Shown here: piece after piece, positions 50,562 through 58,950 of the stretch
Position numbering within the stretch: position 1 is the first letter of the stretch
Layout: each line of letters begins with the position of its first letter
The notes under the pieces: model-generated
What the model saw: only the letters and a program-made list of their open reading frames with translations
What the model was told of the DNA's origin: nothing
Database searches by the model: none
Program-made: the position numbers and the translations under genes
Origin: a bacterium
GTDB taxonomy: Bacteria > Joyebacterota > Joyebacteria > Joyebacterales > Joyebacteraceae
DNA length: 64,000 nucleotides
Reading direction: 5' to 3'
Assembly (NCBI GenBank): GCA_025774935.1
Contig: JALGZK010000005.1
Location: forward strand, 269,841 to 333,840

Positions 50562-51548
50562 CTAGAACGTCGCGGTCAGCGAGAACCGGAAGGGCCGCTT
50601 GAGCCCCTCGGCCTGCGGGACGTTCGCGAGATCGAACGCCCAGTTCTTGTACTTGAGACCCATGCCGTACGCGAGGCCCTTGACCTCTCCGTCCTTGTCG
50701 TAGACGTAGCCGGCGCGGAGCGCCAGGAGGTTCGCGTAGACGTACTCGGCGCCGGCGTTCAGGATCACGCCGGTGGCGACGTCCGCGATGTCCTCCACGA
50801 TGACCAGCGACTTGTTGTACTCGCCGGACACGAGGAGGCTGTTGGTCTCGTCCCTCATGATGATGTACGTGGCCCCGAGCTTGAGGTTCCTCGGAAGCGG
50901 ATCCGACTGCTCCTCGTCGATGTAGGCGATCTTCGGGCCGACGTGGAGGAGCGCGGCGCCGAGCCTCAGCTTGTCCTCCATGGTCTTCCAGAGAACGCCG
51001 AGGTCGACCGCGAACGTGGACCCCGAGCCCTTCTCCTGGTCCTGCGTGAACTGCGCGGGAGCCAGATCGACGTAGACGAACTTGAGGTTGAGGCCGACCG
51101 CCAGGTTCTCCCCGATGGCGGTCCCGTACGCGATCGACGGGATCACTTCGTAGGAGTTGAACTCGCCGATCGGCTCCGGGCTGTCGGGATCGGTCGCGAT
51201 CTGCGTTCCGTAGGTCAGGTAGATCACCGACGCTCCGATCGTCCCGAGCCCCTCCACCTTCTGAGCGTAGGCGATGTACTCGTAGTACACGTCGTCCCAA
51301 TCCGGGACGAGCTGCGTGTGCATGAGCGTGAAGTTGTACTTCCCCTCGATGAACCCGAGTCCGCCCGCGTTCCACGAGATCGCGCTGGCGTCGTCCGCGA
51401 GAGCGACGAAGCTGTCGCCCATTCCCGCGGGACGCGCGCCCGGCTGGATGTAGAGCGACTGCGCTCCCCCGATCGAGACCTGAGCACCCGCGGCCGATGC
51501 GAGCGCCGCCGTGATGAGGACTACCACCGCGATTCTGATCTTGAACAT
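50562..51548 (-). CDS. porV: PorV/PorQ-family outer-membrane protein
   Basis: This 328-residue protein has a signal peptide (VVVLITAALASAAGA) and the PorV-type start QPGARPAGMGDSFVALADDASAISWNAGGLGF, followed by a FadL/OmpP1-like barrel (GASVIYLTYGTQ, FAVDLGVLWKTMEDKLRLGAALLHVGP) and an aromatic C-terminus (SLTATF). PorV carries T9SS substrates from the translocon to the PorU sortase in Bacteroidota. Its gene follows the PorU-like gene by 34 bases, the same order as porU-porV in Porphyromonas. ATG 51548 follows AAGGAGAG. Confidence 0.85.
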   Translation of the reverse strand: MFKIRIAVVVLITAALASAAGAQVSIGGAQSLYIQPGARPAGMGDSFVALADDASAISWNAGGLGFIEGKYNFTLMHTQLVPDWDDVYYEYIAYAQKVEGLGTIGASVIYLTYGTQIATDPDSPEPIGEFNSYEVIPSIAYGTAIGENLAVGLNLKFVYVDLAPAQFTQDQEKGSGSTFAVDLGVLWKTMEDKLRLGAALLHVGPKIAYIDEEQSDPLPRNLKLGATYIIMRDETNSLLVSGEYNKSLVIVEDIADVATGVILNAGAEYVYANLLALRAGYVYDKDGEVKGLAYGMGLKYKNWAFDLANVPQAEGLKRPFRFSLTATF

Positions 51549-51582
51549 CTGTCGTGACTCTCCTTTCGGTCCCGGGATCGGG

Positions 51583-54500
51583 CTACCTCATGACGACCGC
51601 TCTGCCGATCGCCTCGGCCTTGTCCCCGCTGTACTCCTCGGAGGTGGCCTGGATTCTATAGAGATACACACCGTTAGCGAGCTCGTCGCCCTGCTGGTCG
51701 AGGCCGTTCCAGTAGACCTCGTTGGCCCCGGCCGTCGCAGGGATGTCGGACATCGCCCTGATGAGACGTCCTCCGACCGTGAAGACTTCGATTCTCACCG
51801 TGGCCGCCGCCGGCAGCTGGAAGAGGATCGTCGTGCCCTCCTCGCCGCCCGAGAACGGGTTCGGGTGGTTCGCCACGGCCCTGATCTTGAAATCGGCGGC
51901 CGAGACGACCTCGATCCAGACGTCCTCGGTCGACCGGTTGCCCACGTTGTCGGTGGCTTCCACGATGAGCGTGTGCCCGCCCAGCCCGAGCGAGGGCAGG
52001 GCGTAATCGACCGAGCCAGTCCGGTAGCTCCCGAGGTCGTACAGGAAGGCGCCGGTCAGGCTCGTCGTGTCGGCCGAGCCGGCGACCCTGAGGACGATCC
52101 CGTCCTCGAGGTCGCGGTCGACGAGGTTCACGCCGTGGTCGTCGGTTAGCGAGATGGTGAACTCGGATCCCGGAAGAACCGACGTGCCTCCTCCCTCGAA
52201 GCCGACGTCGATGACGGGCCCCGTCGCGTCGGTCACCGCCACGCTGTCCGAGAGCGCCACGTCCTCGAGGGAGAACGAACCGTCGGAGTCGTCGCTATAG
52301 AAGTACCCGCGGATCCTGGCGTAAGGCCCCTCCTCCGCGAGCGCCGACACGACGAACTCAGCGTCGAACTCGCCGTTCGTCACGACGACCGGTCCGTCGA
52401 ACATCGTCTTGCCCGGAAGCGAGTAGTCGACGTGACGCGGCGGGAAGATCGGGTTCCACTGGTCGTACCCGCTCGTGTCCGCCGAGTCGGTCACCGTGAT
52501 CAGCGCGACGCCGCCCTCGCCCTCGGTCGGGCCTGCGTTCGAGCCCTCGATGGTGATCGTGTCCATCCTCTTCATGGGCTCGAGCCCATCGTCGCCGATC
52601 GTCCCTCCCCCGGAGGGAGAGGCCATGGTAAGCGCCGGGTCGCCTATGAGGGCGAACCGGGTGTTGTTGACCCACTGAGAGTGGCCGGTCCCGGTCGATA
52701 TGAAGGCCGCCTGGAACGCCGAGCCCACGTCGAGCACCGCCGTCGGCATCACCCGCTGGTCGTCGAACGTGTGCGAGAAGAACGCGCGGTTCAGGATCGA
52801 GTTCTGTCCCGCCCCGGAGTCCCTCGTGCTCCCGATCGAGGCGATGGCGCCGCCGATCGACGACTTCACGAGGGTCTCCCCCAGCGAGTCGCCGGTCTTC
52901 ATGTCGAACTTGTTGAGCCTGCAGGACGCCGCGAAGAAGAGCGGGAGCCCGTCGAGGTTGTGGAGCCTCGGGACGTCGTCGAGCAGGAAGACGTTCTCGT
53001 GGGCCATCAGAAGCTCGTTCCCGTGGCCCGTGTAGTTCGCGACGAGAAGACCCTCGTTCCACGCGTCGACGATGTCGCGCCTCGCGCCCGACTTGTTGCC
53101 CGCCGCGTCGTGCTCGTACTCCATCAGGTAGATCTTCTTCCGATCGATCGGCCACGGCAGAATGTCGGTCGAGATCTGCTCGGCCTGCTCGGTGTGGTAG
53201 TACTCGGGGTTCGAGGTGTCGTCCCACCCCTTGAGCTCGTCGTCGCCGACCAGCATCACCGTGTTCTTCCACGTGTCGAGGACCGACTCGGTCTCGTACC
53301 GCTCGACCTTGTCGATCATCGTGGACAGCTCGCTCGTCGACCGCGCGGTCATCCGCCCGAGCGCCATCGCCGGGTCGTAGTCGGACACGCTTTCGAAGCC
53401 CACGAACCACTGGTCGGTGGGCCAGTACCCGCCGCCGGTGTAGACCGTCGGGACGTAGCTCTCGATGCTCGAACTCTGGTAGCGCCTGTAGTCCGACGAG
53501 GCGTCGCCGATGAGGAGGACGTGCGTCGGCGGCAGGTCCGCGTTGTCCCAGGCGTACTTCAGGAAGTCCCTGATCGCAGTCGGATCGAAGATGCCCCAGG
53601 AGAACTCGTCGTAGACGTCCGACGTTCTTACGAGCTGGACGTCGTGGCCGCCTCCCGCCGAGCTCTCGCGGTAGTTCTTGAGCCGGACGGCCTCGCCGTG
53701 GAAACCGTCGTAGACGACGATGATGTAGTCGGCGCCGGACGGGGTGCGGAGGTCCGCGAACGTGCTGACCTCGAGCTCCGGCGAGATGTATCCGTCCGCG
53801 GAAGCCGCGGCGTACGAGGCAGTGTCGGCAACCTCGTCCTGGAAGACGGCCCGGCCCGCCTCGATCGAGACCCCCGGCACCGTCCTGAGCGTCAGCTTGT
53901 CGATGATCTTGTAGACGCTCACGTCGTCCCCGGCGAAGCCGCCGATCGAGTGCTCGATCGTGCCCGTGCGGGCGGAGCTGCCGAAGAGGATGTGGTCGTC
54001 GACCGCCCAGAGCTCCCTCCAGAACTCGAGCTCGAACCAGTCGATCAGGATCGCGTCCTCGCGGTGACCCTGGTCCTCCCTCGGGACCACGACCTTGTAC
54101 GTGTTGAAGCCCTCGCGCATCGGGAGCCCGCCGGCCTCGAAGGTGTAGCGTGAGAATCCGTCCCACTCGCCGATGTGCGCTTCGGTGTCGTTCAGCGAGT
54201 AGATGACGTAGTGGTCCGGGTTGACCGAGAAGACCGACGAGTTGCCGTCCGTTCGGGCGCGGAGAACGCCGGTGGAATCGGTGAGGACGTGGTCGAGTGT
54301 CTCGTGGAAGTACCGCGTCTCCGGGACCCCCACGAGCCTCATCTCGGACCAGTACCAGTTGTCTCCCCTGCCCTGGTACTCGTAGATGTTGCGCTCGAAG
54401 TGCTCCCTGGCGACGTAGTTCTCCACGACGAGCGGGTCCGGTTCGTCCTGGAGATCGTCGGCCGCCATCCTCAGGGGCTCGCCCGCGAACCCCGAGGGCG

Positions 54501-55584
54501 TTCCGTCGTACTCCCAGGTCAACCAGTATGCCGAGTCGTTCGCGAACGGGTTCTCGTAGTAGGGCTCGTCCGGGTTCTCGACCTCGAGCTCGGACGACCA
54601 CCCATCGATCGCGAGCGCGTAGAAGATGACCCGGTCGCCGTCGTCGAACGTCCCGTCCCCTCCGTCGTCCACTCGGATCGTACACTCGTCCATCCAGTCG
54701 GGGCGGGGCTCGGTGACGTTGTCGGGAACAGGAAGGCCCCCGCCCGAGAAGACCCTGAACGTGCCAGGATCGATGTCGTCGGGGCCGAGGCCGGCGTGCT
54801 GGAGGTCCTCGTGGGTGACCGAGTGCATCCCCTGCTCCGTCACCGTCATCTTCACCCAGTTCTGCGAGGTCGTGAAGTAGTCGTCCGGTCGGCTCAGCCG
54901 GCGGGCCACGCGGCCCCTGCGCCATTGCTTTCCGTCCTCGTAGTTCAGAAGGACAGAGCGCAGGAGGCTCTCCCTTCGCGGCAGGTCGGCCCGCTGAGGT
55001 CCGTTGTCGCGGACGCCCAGGAAAGAGAGCGAGACCTCGATCGACTCGTGTGAGAACAGCGTGCCGCTTCCGGGATCGACCTGGCAGGGATAGAACTCGA
55101 CCGCGACAGTCCGCTGCGTGGTCGTCCATCGCGGATCGGTGACGGCCGCCGCGCGGTCGGGCCAGCGGCCCTCCGTCGAGTACACATCGCCCTCGACGAA
55201 CGCGTACGAGCTCACTTCCCCCTCGGCGCCCGGAACGATCGAAGCGGCCGGCAGGACCGGGAGCGCGCGCTTCCGCGCCGTCCCGCCCGTGCCGACGGTC
55301 GAGACGACCCGCTCGCAGTCGGGGACCGCGACGACGACGCGCACCACTGGGAGATCCGGGAATCCGGGGACGGAGAGCCGGTCAGCTCCGGACATCGAGA
55401 GCTCGACGTACTGCCGCCCGTCGAGCTCGACCGACCTCGTGACGAGGTCGCCCGGCACGTACCTGAGCACCATGCCGCTCGAACTCGAGGAGACGATCTC
55501 GACCGGTGAGCGCCCCGCGGCCGCCGACGCGAGAGCAGCGATGAGCGCGAGGGCAGCGAGGGTCCGGAGGACGGGCCGTGCCAT
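51583..55584 (-). CDS. PorU-like C25 (gingipain-family) peptidase with C-terminal sorting domain
   Basis: This 1333-residue protein has a signal peptide (cleavage near 24), a PorU-like N-terminal region (KMTVTEQGMHSVTHEDLQHAGL, then DGGDGTFDDGDRVIFYA), a C25 caspase-like domain with catalytic His about 854 (YTGHGNE) and Cys about 888 (FAASCRLNKFDM), Ig-like domains, and a FlgD-like sorting domain at about 1235-1333 (NHPNPFSGGEEGT...NGVYLYRIQA). PorU is the T9SS sortase that cuts sorting domains and attaches cargo to the surface. Next to porV, this is the best candidate for that role; a secreted C25 protease is the alternative. ATG 55584 follows AGGGGGAA. Confidence 0.85.
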   Translation of the reverse strand: MARPVLRTLAALALIAALASAAAGRSPVEIVSSSSSGMVLRYVPGDLVTRSVELDGRQYVELSMSGADRLSVPGFPDLPVVRVVVAVPDCERVVSTVGTGGTARKRALPVLPAASIVPGAEGEVSSYAFVEGDVYSTEGRWPDRAAAVTDPRWTTTQRTVAVEFYPCQVDPGSGTLFSHESIEVSLSFLGVRDNGPQRADLPRRESLLRSVLLNYEDGKQWRRGRVARRLSRPDDYFTTSQNWVKMTVTEQGMHSVTHEDLQHAGLGPDDIDPGTFRVFSGGGLPVPDNVTEPRPDWMDECTIRVDDGGDGTFDDGDRVIFYALAIDGWSSELEVENPDEPYYENPFANDSAYWLTWEYDGTPSGFAGEPLRMAADDLQDEPDPLVVENYVAREHFERNIYEYQGRGDNWYWSEMRLVGVPETRYFHETLDHVLTDSTGVLRARTDGNSSVFSVNPDHYVIYSLNDTEAHIGEWDGFSRYTFEAGGLPMREGFNTYKVVVPREDQGHREDAILIDWFELEFWRELWAVDDHILFGSSARTGTIEHSIGGFAGDDVSVYKIIDKLTLRTVPGVSIEAGRAVFQDEVADTASYAAASADGYISPELEVSTFADLRTPSGADYIIVVYDGFHGEAVRLKNYRESSAGGGHDVQLVRTSDVYDEFSWGIFDPTAIRDFLKYAWDNADLPPTHVLLIGDASSDYRRYQSSSIESYVPTVYTGGGYWPTDQWFVGFESVSDYDPAMALGRMTARSTSELSTMIDKVERYETESVLDTWKNTVMLVGDDELKGWDDTSNPEYYHTEQAEQISTDILPWPIDRKKIYLMEYEHDAAGNKSGARRDIVDAWNEGLLVANYTGHGNELLMAHENVFLLDDVPRLHNLDGLPLFFAASCRLNKFDMKTGDSLGETLVKSSIGGAIASIGSTRDSGAGQNSILNRAFFSHTFDDQRVMPTAVLDVGSAFQAAFISTGTGHSQWVNNTRFALIGDPALTMASPSGGGTIGDDGLEPMKRMDTITIEGSNAGPTEGEGGVALITVTDSADTSGYDQWNPIFPPRHVDYSLPGKTMFDGPVVVTNGEFDAEFVVSALAEEGPYARIRGYFYSDDSDGSFSLEDVALSDSVAVTDATGPVIDVGFEGGGTSVLPGSEFTISLTDDHGVNLVDRDLEDGIVLRVAGSADTTSLTGAFLYDLGSYRTGSVDYALPSLGLGGHTLIVEATDNVGNRSTEDVWIEVVSAADFKIRAVANHPNPFSGGEEGTTILFQLPAAATVRIEVFTVGGRLIRAMSDIPATAGANEVYWNGLDQQGDELANGVYLYRIQATSEEYSGDKAEAIGRAVVMR

Positions 55585-56058
55585 CTATTCCCCCTGGGAG
55601 GCCGCGGATGCAGCCCCCGTGAAGGCACTTGAGATGTCGCTTCTGTTCAGAACACCGACGAGCCTGCCGTCGTCATCGACGACCGGCACGAACACGAGCT
55701 TGCGATTCAGCATGAGAGCGGCGACCTTCATCATCGACGTCTCGGGCCCGACCGTCACCGGGTCGCCTGCCATCACGTCCTCGGCGAGAAAGAGCGACGG
55801 TTCGATCTCGGCCATGGTCTGGGTCTCGATCGCGCCCAGGTCGTCGAGGAACGCAAGCTCATCGAACATCGTGAGGTAGTGAGGTATGAAGATGTTGATG
55901 AGCTCCTCGTGGGTCACCACCCCGAGAAGGCGCCCCTCCTTATCTGTGACTGGGACGCCGGTTATGCGGTGTTTCTTCAATATGGACGCGATATCGGCGA
56001 CGTTCGCCACCCTCTCGACGGTGACCACGTCGCTGGTCATGTAGTCACGGGCCTTCAT
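55585..56058 (-). CDS. CBS-domain protein
   Basis: This 157-residue protein has two CBS motifs (MTSDVVTVERVANVADIASILKKHRITGVPV and MAGDPVTVGPETSMMKVAALMLNRKLVFVPVVD), separated by an insert of about 40 residues. CBS pairs bind adenine nucleotides and regulate enzymes or transporters; this one has no other domain. Its stop codon abuts the ATG of the PorU-like gene, and it is 96 bases downstream of the PTS IIA gene, so it links the two groups. Partner unknown. Confidence 0.9.
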   Translation of the reverse strand: MKARDYMTSDVVTVERVANVADIASILKKHRITGVPVTDKEGRLLGVVTHEELINIFIPHYLTMFDELAFLDDLGAIETQTMAEIEPSLFLAEDVMAGDPVTVGPETSMMKVAALMLNRKLVFVPVVDDDGRLVGVLNRSDISSAFTGAASAASQGE

Positions 56059-56154
56059 ATCGCAGCCTCGAAACCGCCAAACGGCCGTATTCAGCGCTCC
56101 AGAGGGCCTCAGAGGCTTCCCCAGGCCTCCGAAACGCCGGGGAAAAGAAGCCCC

Positions 56155-56613
56155 CTACCCCACCGAGTCGAGGAGGCTCAGGACCTCCTTGACCGAGTCC
56201 GTATCGAGCAGGAGCTGCCGGTTCCCCTCGTCCTTCATGAGGAACGACAGCCTCGCCATCAGGTTCAGGTAGACCCGCGAGGGTTCCTGGGCCTTCGGCG
56301 CCCCGATGAGAAAGACGAGCCTCACCGGGAGGCCGTCCAGTGCGCCGAAGTCGACGTCCGCCGTCGTCCTTCCGAACGCGAGGACGACCCGCTTCACCGA
56401 GTCGCTCTTCGCATGTGGGAAGGCCACGCCGTAACCGACGCCTGTCGTCACGAGCGCCTCTCTGGCCAGAACGTCGCGCAGAAACGCGTCGCCGTCGCCG
56501 ACGTGCCTCGAGCGGGACAGGAGCTTCACCATCGCCCCGATGACCTCGTCCTTCCCGCCGGGCGCGACCTCGAGGTCGATGTGCTTCGCATCGGTGAACG
56601 CCGAGAGCTTCAT
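56155..56613 (-). CDS. PTS IIA (nitrogen/fructose-type) domain protein
   Basis: This 152-residue protein is a stand-alone PTS EIIA-2 domain with the phospho-His67 in GVAFPHAKSDS and the C-terminal LLDTDSVKEVLSLLDS. It can take phosphate from HPr or NPr and act as a regulator rather than in sugar uptake, as no IIB/IIC genes are near. ATG 56613 lies 16 bases after the DUF457-like stop; the longer frame to 56691 overlaps that gene. Confidence 0.9.
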   Translation of the reverse strand: MKLSAFTDAKHIDLEVAPGGKDEVIGAMVKLLSRSRHVGDGDAFLRDVLAREALVTTGVGYGVAFPHAKSDSVKRVVLAFGRTTADVDFGALDGLPVRLVFLIGAPKAQEPSRVYLNLMARLSFLMKDEGNRQLLLDTDSVKEVLSLLDSVG

Positions 56614-56629
56614 TGTCCTGTCATCTCCG

Positions 56630-57061
56630 TCAGACCGCCCGCCCGGCGACGTTCCGGACCGCGACGAACACGGACATCGCGATGATCGCAACCTGCCACC
56701 ACGCGTGCCGCACCGGAAGCTCGCGGCCGTGTGGGATCACCTTCATCAGTCGCTCGTTGTGCCCAGGGAACAGCTTCCATCTGCCGGGGATCACGCCCTT
56801 CTTCCACAGGAGGTTCTCGATGTCGGGCACGACTCCGCCAAGTGCTCCCCAGAAGACCGTCGAACCGCCGAGGCCGAGCAGAAGCATGGTCGCAAAGACG
56901 GCCGCCAGAACGGACGCCTCGAGCCAGATCTTCTCGAACTCGTAGTGAGGGATCACGTCGAAAGGGATGTGGCCAACGACGCCCAGAGCAAACGCGGTTC
57001 CCTTTCCGTCTACGAACGATCCGGCCGCGGCCCCGATCGCCATGTGGGCGAGGACGGTCAC
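56630..57061 (-). CDS. DUF457-like membrane protein (hydrolase-fold family)
   Basis: This 143-residue protein has the AHMAIGAAAG start, a VVGHIPFDVIPHYEFEK block with possible metal His residues, a membrane segment (ASVLAAVFATMLLLGLGG), GGVVPDIENL, and a final membrane stretch (AWWQVAIIAMSVFVAV). It resembles the DUF457/YdjM-like inner-membrane proteins. The GTG 57061 is 6 bases after accA with GGAGG upstream. Function unknown. Confidence 0.75.
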   Translation of the reverse strand: MTVLAHMAIGAAAGSFVDGKGTAFALGVVGHIPFDVIPHYEFEKIWLEASVLAAVFATMLLLGLGGSTVFWGALGGVVPDIENLLWKKGVIPGRWKLFPGHNERLMKVIPHGRELPVRHAWWQVAIIAMSVFVAVRNVAGRAV

Positions 57062-57066
57062 TCCCC

Positions 57067-58023
57067 CTAGACCTCCTTGAACTCGCCCATGGCCATGAAC
57101 TTCGCCAGCCGCTTCCTCACGAGCTCCACCGAGCCCATCTGCTCGAGCTCCGAGAGGTGTCGCTCGATCGCCTCGCCGACCGCGCGCCCCGCCGCCTCGG
57201 GATCCCGGTGCGCGCCGCCGGGCGGCTCGGGCACCGTCTCGTCGATGACGCCGAGCTCGGAGAGGTCCTTCGCGGTGATCTTCATCGCGTCGGCGGCCTG
57301 AGAAGCGCGCGCCGCGTCCCGGAAAAGGATCGACGCGCAGCCCTCGGGCGAGATCACCGAGTAGATTGAGTACTCGAGCATGAGCACGCGATCGCCCACT
57401 CCGATGCCGAGCGCCCCGCCGCTCCCGCCCTCGCCGATCACGACGATGACGATCGGAACGGGCAGGTGCGACATCTCGAAGAGGTTGACCGCGATGGCCT
57501 CGGCCTGGCCGCGTTCCTCGGCCCCGATGCCGGGCCACGCGCCGGGCGTGTCGACGAACGTGATGATGGGCCGGCCGAACTTCGCCCCCAGCTTCATCAC
57601 ACGCAGCGCCTTGCGGTAGCCCTCCGGGTGGGCCATCCCGAAGTTCCTCTGTATGTTCTGCTTCGTGTCGCGGCCCTTCTGGTGGCCGACGATGACGACC
57701 TTACGGCTGTTCAGGTGTCCGAACCCGGCGACGATCGCCTCGTCGTCCCTGAACCTGCGGTCGCCGTGCAGTTCGGTGAAGTCGATCCCCAGCATCCGAA
57801 CGTAGTCGAGCGTGTACGGACGCCTCGGGTGGCGGGCGATCTGAGTGACCTGCCAGCGCGTCAGCTTGCCGTAGATCTGCTTCCTGAGGTCCTCGGCCTT
57901 CGACTCCAGTCGCGCGAGCTCCTTGGCCACGTCGAGGTTCTGGTCGTCGGCGAAGCTCCGGAGTTCGTCGATCCTCTGCTCGAGCTCGAGGAGCGGCTTC
58001 TCGAATTCCAGCCAGCCTGCCAT
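57067..58023 (-). CDS. accA: Acetyl-CoA carboxylase carboxyltransferase, alpha subunit
   Basis: This 318-residue protein is Acc[17 protein letters not shown] at the start, [63 protein letters not shown], and [20 protein letters not shown]. With AccD it carries the carboxyl group from biotin to acetyl-CoA for fatty acid synthesis. No accD is in the window. ATG 58023 gives the standard N-terminus; a longer frame is unlikely. Confidence 0.96.
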   Translation of the reverse strand: MAGWLEFEKPLLELEQRIDELRSFADDQNLDVAKELARLESKAEDLRKQIYGKLTRWQVTQIARHPRRPYTLDYVRMLGIDFTELHGDRRFRDDEAIVAGFGHLNSRKVVIVGHQKGRDTKQNIQRNFGMAHPEGYRKALRVMKLGAKFGRPIITFVDTPGAWPGIGAEERGQAEAIAVNLFEMSHLPVPIVIVVIGEGGSGGALGIGVGDRVLMLEYSIYSVISPEGCASILFRDAARASQAADAMKITAKDLSELGVIDETVPEPPGGAHRDPEAAGRAVGEAIERHLSELEQMGSVELVRKRLAKFMAMGEFKEV

Positions 58024-58057
58024 CGCTTCGCCCCCGTTCTTCTCTCGTCGTCTTCGG

Positions 58058-58801
58058 CTAGAAGCTCTGGTAGAAGGTGAACGCAATCGCGCGGCTCGAC
58101 AGGTTCGGCGACCCGCTCGGCCCGAGGAGGTTCCGGAAGTAGAAGTCGATCACGATCTGCTCCATGAAGACCCACCTCAAGCCCAGGTTCAGGTATCCGG
58201 TCTTGTCGGTCGGGTCCTCCTTCGTCGCGTCGTTCCCGAGCTGATACTCCGTCAGGACAGAGAACTCCTCGGAGAACCTGGCCGAGAGGCTGATCCAGAA
58301 GTCAGGCCGGGCCCTCTCGAGCTCGAGAGTCCTGCCGATGCCCCCGTGGAGCTGCCAGAACTCGGAGAAGGGCAACGTCTTCGTCAGTACGGCGTAGAAC
58401 CCGAGCGACGGCTTCTCGAAGGTGCCGTCCTCGAGCTGGGCACCGTAGCCCCTCCCATCGTACCCGATAGCGAGGGCCGGGATGGGGTCGCCCTCCGGCG
58501 CCAGCCGGAACTTCGCGTCGACCTCGATCGAGTCGTACCAGTCCGGATTGCCCGAACCTATGACGTTCTCCCCCCCGTACGAGATACCGAGGTAGAAGAA
58601 GTCGGAGGCCCCGACCTGAGCCGAGCCCCGGAGACCGCCGTCACCGACGACCTCGAGACCAAGCGAAAAGTCGCCCTTGAGGTACGTGTGGGCGGTCGGG
58701 GTGTCCACGAGCCTTGCGAAGTGCTCGTCGGCCGCCCGGGCGCCCACGGAAACGGCGAGCAACGCGACGACCAGCGCGACCAGCACGCTCGATCTCCACA
58801 T
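58058..58801 (-). CDS. Outer-membrane beta-barrel protein of unknown function
   Basis: This 247-residue protein has a signal peptide ([18 protein letters not shown]) and beta-strand-rich sequence ([50 protein letters not shown]) with a C-terminal FYQSF, the BAM recognition type. It may belong to a small barrel family near YjbH. ATG 58801 lies 9 bases after GGGAGG and about 43 bases after the start site of the strong promoter 58851-58879. It heads the accA-PTS-CBS run. Confidence 0.8.
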   Translation of the reverse strand: MWRSSVLVALVVALLAVSVGARAADEHFARLVDTPTAHTYLKGDFSLGLEVVGDGGLRGSAQVGASDFFYLGISYGGENVIGSGNPDWYDSIEVDAKFRLAPEGDPIPALAIGYDGRGYGAQLEDGTFEKPSLGFYAVLTKTLPFSEFWQLHGGIGRTLELERARPDFWISLSARFSEEFSVLTEYQLGNDATKEDPTDKTGYLNLGLRWVFMEQIVIDFYFRNLLGPSGSPNLSSRAIAFTFYQSF

Positions 58802-58850
58802 CCAGACGGTCCTCCCGACTTCCCGAAAGGCCCTCAAGATCGTGCCGCAG

Positions 58851-58879
58851 AATATAGCAAGTGCGCATGAGGCTGTCAA
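58851..58879 (-). promoter_or_regulatory. Near-consensus sigma70 promoter for the 58801 run
   Basis: TTGACA (58874-58879) is 17 bases from TATATT (58851-58856) on the minus strand: 6/6 and 5/6. It is the best promoter in the window, with a start near 58844 and a leader of about 43 bases. The genes after it are closely spaced down to the secretion locus. Confidence 0.8.
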
Positions 58880-58914
58880 TTAGAAACGCCGGAGGGCCTC
58901 CCGACCCCCCGGCG
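58878..58914 (-). terminator. Intrinsic terminator after dnaE
   Basis: On the minus strand a 10-base stem (58905-58914 with 58887-58896, one G-U pair) and 8-base loop is followed by TTTCTAATT. It ends the dnaE message about 35 bases after its stop, and its U-tract overlaps the -35 of the next promoter. Confidence 0.75.
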
Positions 58915-58950
58915 GGACGCCCGATTCGGCGCGCCCGTAGCGGATCCGGG

